This document shows, in pieces, positions 60,129 through 64,000 of a DNA stretch of 64,000 nt (the stretch's first letter is position 1; the number at the start of each line of letters is the position of its first letter). The DNA is taken from assembly GCA_025463515.1 (NCBI GenBank), contig JAODAQ010000038.1, forward strand, positions 1-64,000. The letters run 5' to 3'. The translations under genes and the position numbers were made by a program. The notes beneath the pieces are model-generated. The model was not told the DNA's origin. It worked only from the letters and a program-made list of their open reading frames with translations, and did no database searches. Origin of the DNA: Rhodoglobus sp. Lineage in GTDB: Bacteria; Actinomycetota; Actinomycetes; Actinomycetales; Microbacteriaceae.

Positions 60129-61192
60129 CTGAGCCGGTGGACCCGGAACTGGCCGATCTCTACCGCGACTTCGGCGCTGAGCACCTGGTGCCGCTCTGGA
60201 CTCAGCTCTCCGACCTGATGCCGATGCAGCCGACGCCGGCCGCACAGGCCCATGTCTGGCGCTGGCGCACGCTCTACCCGCTCGCCGCCCGGGCCGGCGA
60301 CCTCGTGCCGGTGGGCCGGGGCGGCGAGCGGCGGGCGATCGCGCTGGCGAATCCCGGGCTCTCCGGGAAGCCGTATGCAACGCCAACCCTCTGGGCGGCT
60401 ATCCAGTACCTGGGTGCTCACGAGACTGCACCCGAGCACCGCCACTCGCAGAACGCGTTCCGCTTCGTGATCGAGGGGGAGGGCGTCTGGACTGTGGTGA
60501 ACGGAGATCCGGTAGCCATGCGGCGGGGCGATTTCCTGCTCACCCCGGGATGGAACTTCCACGGCCACCACAACGACTCCGAGCATCCGATGGCCTGGAT
60601 CGACGGCCTCGACATCCCCTTCGTGCACTACACGGACGCCGCCTTCTTCGAATTCGGCACGGAGCGGGTTACGGATGAGGCGACGCCGCCGGTCTCGCGA
60701 TCTGAGCGGCTCTGGGCGCATCCGGGCCTGAGGCCGCTCTCGGGGCTGCAGGACACCGCGAGCTCGCCGATCGCGGCCTACCGGTGGGAGCACACCGACC
60801 GCGCGCTCACCGAACAGCTGTTGCTCGAGGACGAGGGCCAGCCCGCAACCGCGGGCCAGGGGCACGCCGCCGTGCGCTATGTCAATCCGACGACCGGAGG
60901 GGACGTCATGCCGACCATCCGTGCCGAGTTCCACCGCCTGCGTGCGGGCGCGGCCACGGAGGCCCTTCGAGAGGTGGGCTCTAGCGTCTGGCAGGTGTTC
61001 GAGGGGCGCGGCGCCATCGTGATGGACGGATTGAGGCAGGTAGTGGAGAAGGGCGACCTCATCGTCCTCCCATCGTGGACGTCCTGGTCGATCGAGGCCG
61101 AGACCGGATTCGACCTCTTCCGATTCAGCGATGCGCCGATCTTCGAGCGCCTCAGCTTCAGCAGGTCGTACGCAGAGAGGACTGGACCGTGA
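60125..61192 (+). CDS. Gentisate 1,2-dioxygenase-like bicupin
   Basis: Gentisate dioxygenase opens the ring of gentisate to maleylpyruvate with Fe(II) and O2. This 355-residue bicupin has the N-terminal metal cupin with PEHRHSQNAFRFVIEGEG and NFHGHHNDSEHPMAWIDGLD, where His residues bind iron. The second cupin (about 265-345) has lost the His set. The GTG at 60125 overlaps the SnoaL-like stop. The next two genes finish the pathway. Confidence 0.9.
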   Translation: MTEPVDPELADLYRDFGAEHLVPLWTQLSDLMPMQPTPAAQAHVWRWRTLYPLAARAGDLVPVGRGGERRAIALANPGLSGKPYATPTLWAAIQYLGAHETAPEHRHSQNAFRFVIEGEGVWTVVNGDPVAMRRGDFLLTPGWNFHGHHNDSEHPMAWIDGLDIPFVHYTDAAFFEFGTERVTDEATPPVSRSERLWAHPGLRPLSGLQDTASSPIAAYRWEHTDRALTEQLLLEDEGQPATAGQGHAAVRYVNPTTGGDVMPTIRAEFHRLRAGAATEALREVGSSVWQVFEGRGAIVMDGLRQVVEKGDLIVLPSWTSWSIEAETGFDLFRFSDAPIFERLSFSRSYAERTGP

Positions 61193-62013
61193 GGCTACTC
61201 ACCCTTCGTGCGCACGGCACCACGCACGCCGTGCGAGAAGACAACGGCGCGCTCATCGAGATCGAAGGATTCGCGGATGTGGGGGCCCTGCTCCAGCATC
61301 CCGGCTGGAAGGGTCTGGCCGCCGCAGCGAGCGGGCCCAGGCACGACCTGGTGGGCGCTGACCTGGCGGCGGTGATTCCGCGGCCCGGCAAGATTGTCTG
61401 CGTCGGCCTGAACTACCGCACGCACATCCTTGAAATGGGCCGCGACCTCCCCGAGTACCCGACCCTCTTCTCGAAGTTCGCGGAGACCCTCATCGGCCCG
61501 TACGACGACATCGAGCTGCCTCCAGAAGACCCGGCAGTCGACTGGGAGGCCGAACTGGCTGTCGTGATCGGAGCTCCTGGTCGACGAATTGCGGCAAGCG
61601 TCGCGGCCGAGCACATCGCCGGGTACACGATCTGCAACGACATCTCGATGCGAACTTGGCAGTTCAGGACCAACGAGTGGCTGCAGGGGAAGAACTGGGA
61701 GCGGTCAACTCCGCTCGGTCCAGCGCTGGTGACCACTGATGAGTTCCATCCGGGCGGCATCATCCGCTCGATCGTCGACGGCGAGACTGTGCAAGAGGCA
61801 TCGACCGGGGACCTGGTTCACGACCCGGCGGAGCTCGTCTCGTACATCTCTACGATGGTCACGCTTCATCCGGGCGATGTGATCATCACGGGCACGCCCG
61901 GTGGCGTCGGCCATGCCCGAGAGCCCCGGCGGTACCTGCGCGAAGGCGAACTCCTCGAGACCACGATCGAAGGCCTCGGGCGGCTGGGCAACCGTGCAGT
62001 GGCGGCACGCTGA
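61189..62013 (+). CDS. Fumarylpyruvate hydrolase (FAH family)
   Basis: This 274-residue enzyme splits fumarylpyruvate to fumarate and pyruvate. It has the FAH pattern VCVGLNYRTHILEMG, WEAELAVVIG (metal-binding Glu residues), GYTICNDISMRTWQ and PGDVIITGTPGGVG. The GTG at 61189 overlaps the dioxygenase stop, and its stop overlaps the isomerase start. Confidence 0.92.
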   Translation: MRLLTLRAHGTTHAVREDNGALIEIEGFADVGALLQHPGWKGLAAAASGPRHDLVGADLAAVIPRPGKIVCVGLNYRTHILEMGRDLPEYPTLFSKFAETLIGPYDDIELPPEDPAVDWEAELAVVIGAPGRRIAASVAAEHIAGYTICNDISMRTWQFRTNEWLQGKNWERSTPLGPALVTTDEFHPGGIIRSIVDGETVQEASTGDLVHDPAELVSYISTMVTLHPGDVIITGTPGGVGHAREPRRYLREGELLETTIEGLGRLGNRAVAAR

Positions 62014-62753
62014 TGGTCGGGCGGCAGGATCAGACGACCGATCCGAGACTTCAGGCCCAGCTGCTTCAGGCCAGACGCGGTACGGCCTTCTTCGCGCGCA
62101 AGCTCAACCAGCTCAGTGACGAGGAGCTCAGCGTCGACTCGCTCCTTGACGGCTGGACGCGCCGCCATGTCGTCGCGCACGTCGGGTACAACGCTCGTGC
62201 GATCGCCCGTCTGGTGCAGTGGGCCGCGACCGGCATCGAAACGCCGATGTACTCCTCTCCCGAGGAGCGCGCCCGTGAGATCGACTACGGAGCGACCCTG
62301 AGCCCGGTCGCCCTGCGGAACCTCTTCGGGCATGCGGCCGTGCACCTGACCGTGGAGTGGCGAGATCTTCCGGACGGCGCGTGGGACACCATCGTCCGCA
62401 CGGGGCAGGGACGCCTGGTGCCCGCATCCGAGACGGTCTGGATGCGCACGCGCGAGGTGTGGGTGCACGCCATCGACCTCGACAACGGGGCATCCTTCCG
62501 CGACGTGCCCGCGGAGATCCTGGAGCGACTCCTCGAGGACATCACGCGCACCTGGGCCCTCCGCGGTGACGGAGCCGACCTCGTCCTCAGCATCTCGGAT
62601 CCGGTTCGGCTGAAGGAGGTGGGTGGTGCGGGCCCCGGCAGTCGCGTTGTCCGCGGAACGCTCGCGGCCCTGACTCGTTGGGCGACCGGCCGCGGAGTGG
62701 TCGGCGTCACCTCGTCGGGCGGCGATATTCCCATCGCCCCCCGCTGGCTCTAG
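62013..62753 (+). CDS. Maleylpyruvate isomerase, mycothiol-dependent DinB/MDMPI type
   Basis: This 246-residue protein has the DinB-like helical bundle with metal-binding His in RRHVVAHVGYNA and in VWVHAIDLDNG, the MDMPI pattern. The C-terminal domain is about 170-246. In actinobacteria it converts maleylpyruvate to fumarylpyruvate with mycothiol. It completes a three-enzyme gentisate pathway and starts one base into the previous stop. Confidence 0.9.
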   Translation: MVGRQDQTTDPRLQAQLLQARRGTAFFARKLNQLSDEELSVDSLLDGWTRRHVVAHVGYNARAIARLVQWAATGIETPMYSSPEERAREIDYGATLSPVALRNLFGHAAVHLTVEWRDLPDGAWDTIVRTGQGRLVPASETVWMRTREVWVHAIDLDNGASFRDVPAEILERLLEDITRTWALRGDGADLVLSISDPVRLKEVGGAGPGSRVVRGTLAALTRWATGRGVVGVTSSGGDIPIAPRWL

Positions 62754-62769
62754 AGAAAAGGAAACACTC

Positions 62770-63435
62770 ATGACAGAAACAACCACGACCGGCACATCAG
62801 ATGCGCTGACAACTCTGAATCTCCCAGCGAAGTTCGATGTCACCAAGTTCCCGCGGGAGGTGGAAGAGTATCTGGGCCGCACCGCCGATCCATTCCACCG
62901 GGCGATTCTCAAGAACTACTTCCGACACCTCCTGCTGGAGATCTCGGGCTATTGGGACCAGATCCTCGTGCCCGAACTCACCGTCGCGGAGCCCGCGTAC
63001 CGTATCGGCGACCGTGGCGACATGATCGTGCTGACGGGCAAGACCGAGGTCGAGAGCTTCTACCGCGAGACGTTCGAGACGGACAAGAACGTGATGGGCG
63101 CCCTCACGATGAACATGTGCGTCGAGGACTTCGGCATCGTCACGGAGGCGCGCTGGGCGGAGGTCACGACTGGGGCGACGGTTGTCGCGCGGGGAATCGA
63201 TGCAGATCCCGCCGCGCACTACCTGCTCACCCACAACATCTTCCAGATGTTCGCCTACACGCACGACGCCAAGCTCATCGGCGAGCGGGTGTACGACGAT
63301 CCCGCGAGCTACCACTACGAGAAGCTCGATCCTGCCGATGTCGTAACGCCGGCAGACGCTCGCCGGGAGCTGGCACCTTTCCTGGCCCGCGCGACGCTCG
63401 ACGTGTGGAACGGGACTGAATTCGTCGCCGGATGA
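62770..63435 (+). CDS. Hypothetical protein at the end of the gentisate operon
   Basis: This 221-residue soluble protein is not one I can assign. The central part (DPFHRAILKNYFRHLLLEISGYWDQIL, then TGKTEVESFYRETF and AHYLLTHNIFQMFAYT) looks like an NTF2- or SnoaL-like alpha/beta fold with several conserved His and Asp. It has a short Thr-rich N-terminus. The ATG at 62770 follows AAAAGGAAAC. It may handle a substrate or intermediate of the pathway; confidence in function is low. Confidence 0.75.
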   Translation: MTETTTTGTSDALTTLNLPAKFDVTKFPREVEEYLGRTADPFHRAILKNYFRHLLLEISGYWDQILVPELTVAEPAYRIGDRGDMIVLTGKTEVESFYRETFETDKNVMGALTMNMCVEDFGIVTEARWAEVTTGATVVARGIDADPAAHYLLTHNIFQMFAYTHDAKLIGERVYDDPASYHYEKLDPADVVTPADARRELAPFLARATLDVWNGTEFVAG

Positions 63436-63439
63436 TCCT

Positions 63440-63477
63440 CGCCCTGGCCCTCCTGCCCTGCGGGTGGGGCCAGGGCG
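63440..63477 (+). terminator. 11-bp hairpin ending the gentisate operon
   Basis: CGCCCTGGCCC (63440-63450) and GGGCCAGGGCG (63467-63477) pair perfectly around a 16-base loop. There is no T-tract, as is common for high-GC actinobacteria. It lies between the operon end and the next gene. Confidence 0.7.
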
Positions 63478-63498
63478 CGCTCGGGATACGCTCGACCC

Positions 63499-64000
63499 AT
63501 GAGCGGCTACCAGATCCTCCTCGACTGCGACCCCGGGCTCGATGACGCCCTCGCGCTGCTGCTCGCGCACGGCGACCCGAACATCGAGCTCGTCGGCGTG
63601 ACGACGGTCGGCGGCAACGTCAAGCTCGAGAACACCACGCGCAACGCGCTGCAGCTGCGCGAGTACCTGAAGTTCCCGACCGTGCCGGTGTCCGCCGGCG
63701 CCGCCCAGGCGCTCGTGAAGGAGCCGCGCGACGCGGCCCATGTGCACGGCACCGGAGGACTCGGCAACGTCGTACTGCCTGCGGCGACTCTGGATGTCAC
63801 GGGCATCCATGCAGCGGACTTCATCATCGAGACCCTCCGCAAGACGCCCGGGACAGTCCACCTCGTCGCGACCGGGCCGCTCACCAACATCGCCATCGCC
63901 CTCGAGCGCGAGCCGGCGATCGCGCGCTGGGCTGCATCGTTCACGATCATGGGCGGCTCGTACACGCGGGGCAATGCCACGGTCGCTGCCGAGTTCAACA
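63499..64000 (+). CDS. Inosine-uridine nucleoside hydrolase family protein, N-terminal part
   Basis: This enzyme splits ribonucleosides to base and ribose. The first 167 codons lie in the window; the gene continues past the right edge. The N-terminus LLDCDPGLDDALALLLAHG has the Asp cluster that binds calcium and the nucleophilic water, and VATGPLTNIAIAL matches the family. The ATG at 63499 is 63 bp after the preceding stop. Confidence 0.93.
   Translation, partial: MSGYQILLDCDPGLDDALALLLAHGDPNIELVGVTTVGGNVKLENTTRNALQLREYLKFPTVPVSAGAAQALVKEPRDAAHVHGTGGLGNVVLPAATLDVTGIHAADFIIETLRKTPGTVHLVATGPLTNIAIALEREPAIARWAASFTIMGGSYTRGNATVAAEFN

Noticed and set aside
1-64000. Prophage, insertion sequence, integron or CRISPR array
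   Set aside because: No transposase, integrase, phage structural gene, att-like pair or regularly spaced repeats were found.

Overview
The window is high-GC actinobacterial chromosome. The gene order valS, ileS-folC-ndk, rne, rplU-rpmA-obgE-proB-proA-nadD-rsfS, the eukaryotic-like IleRS behind a translational T-box, a mycothiol-type maleylpyruvate isomerase and the recurring Microbacteriaceae-style intergenic palindromes point to the family Microbacteriaceae. A DUF3494 ice-binding protein suggests a cold-adapted member. I see no rRNA, transposase, phage gene or CRISPR array.

Layout. 1-4223: the 5' end of valS (minus), a small hypothetical protein, a PT-rich membrane protein, an MHS-type transporter, and a GntR/YtrA regulator with a DUF1648 membrane protein. 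4225-10614: T-box, ileS, folC, a DUF4233 protein, ndk and a VKOR-family protein. 10615-18383: rne with a long structured leader, a UPF0718 permease with a TIGR03943 protein and a secreted partner, small proteins, rplU and rpmA. 18473-25511: obgE, proB, proA, nadD, a long disordered membrane protein and rsfS. 25721-28343: ABM-domain protein, tRNA-Ala(GGC), GH2 hydrolase. 28382-34696: LacI regulator, sugar ABC transporter (binding protein and two permeases) and a GH43 enzyme; a shared operator-like motif links the two sides of the locus. 34698-37754: FMN reductase, PEBP protein and a glutaryl-CoA-dehydrogenase-like enzyme.

37751-46818 is the most interesting block. Two tightly packed divergent operons share a 19-bp perfect palindrome between them. 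Leftward run a ligand-poor ferritin-like protein, a fatty-acyl reductase fused to a HAD phosphatase, a complete six-ligand ferritin-like diiron protein, and a KhtT/KhtU-like antiporter pair. Rightward run an SDR reductase, a PlsC-like acyltransferase and a homologue of alkyl-DHAP synthase (AGPS) that keeps its HHH motif. This set matches the logic of the animal ether-lipid pathway (FAR, AGPS, alkyl-DHAP reductase, acyltransferase). I propose it as a candidate ether-phospholipid or plasmalogen cluster in an aerobic actinobacterium, with the diiron protein as a possible vinyl-ether desaturase or chain-modifying enzyme.

46819-55302: repeat-rich spacer, two TetR regulators with palindromic operators, the ice-binding protein, a patatin-like lipase, a zinc-finger SDR that lacks the usual catalytic Tyr, and a DMT transporter. 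55321-63435: a quinone/FMN-reductase operon, an HxlR regulator and a gentisate-pathway operon (gentisate dioxygenase, fumarylpyruvate hydrolase, maleylpyruvate isomerase). Both promoters carry GCACTnnnnAGTGC palindromes spaced exactly 22 bp apart. A nucleoside hydrolase gene runs off the right edge.
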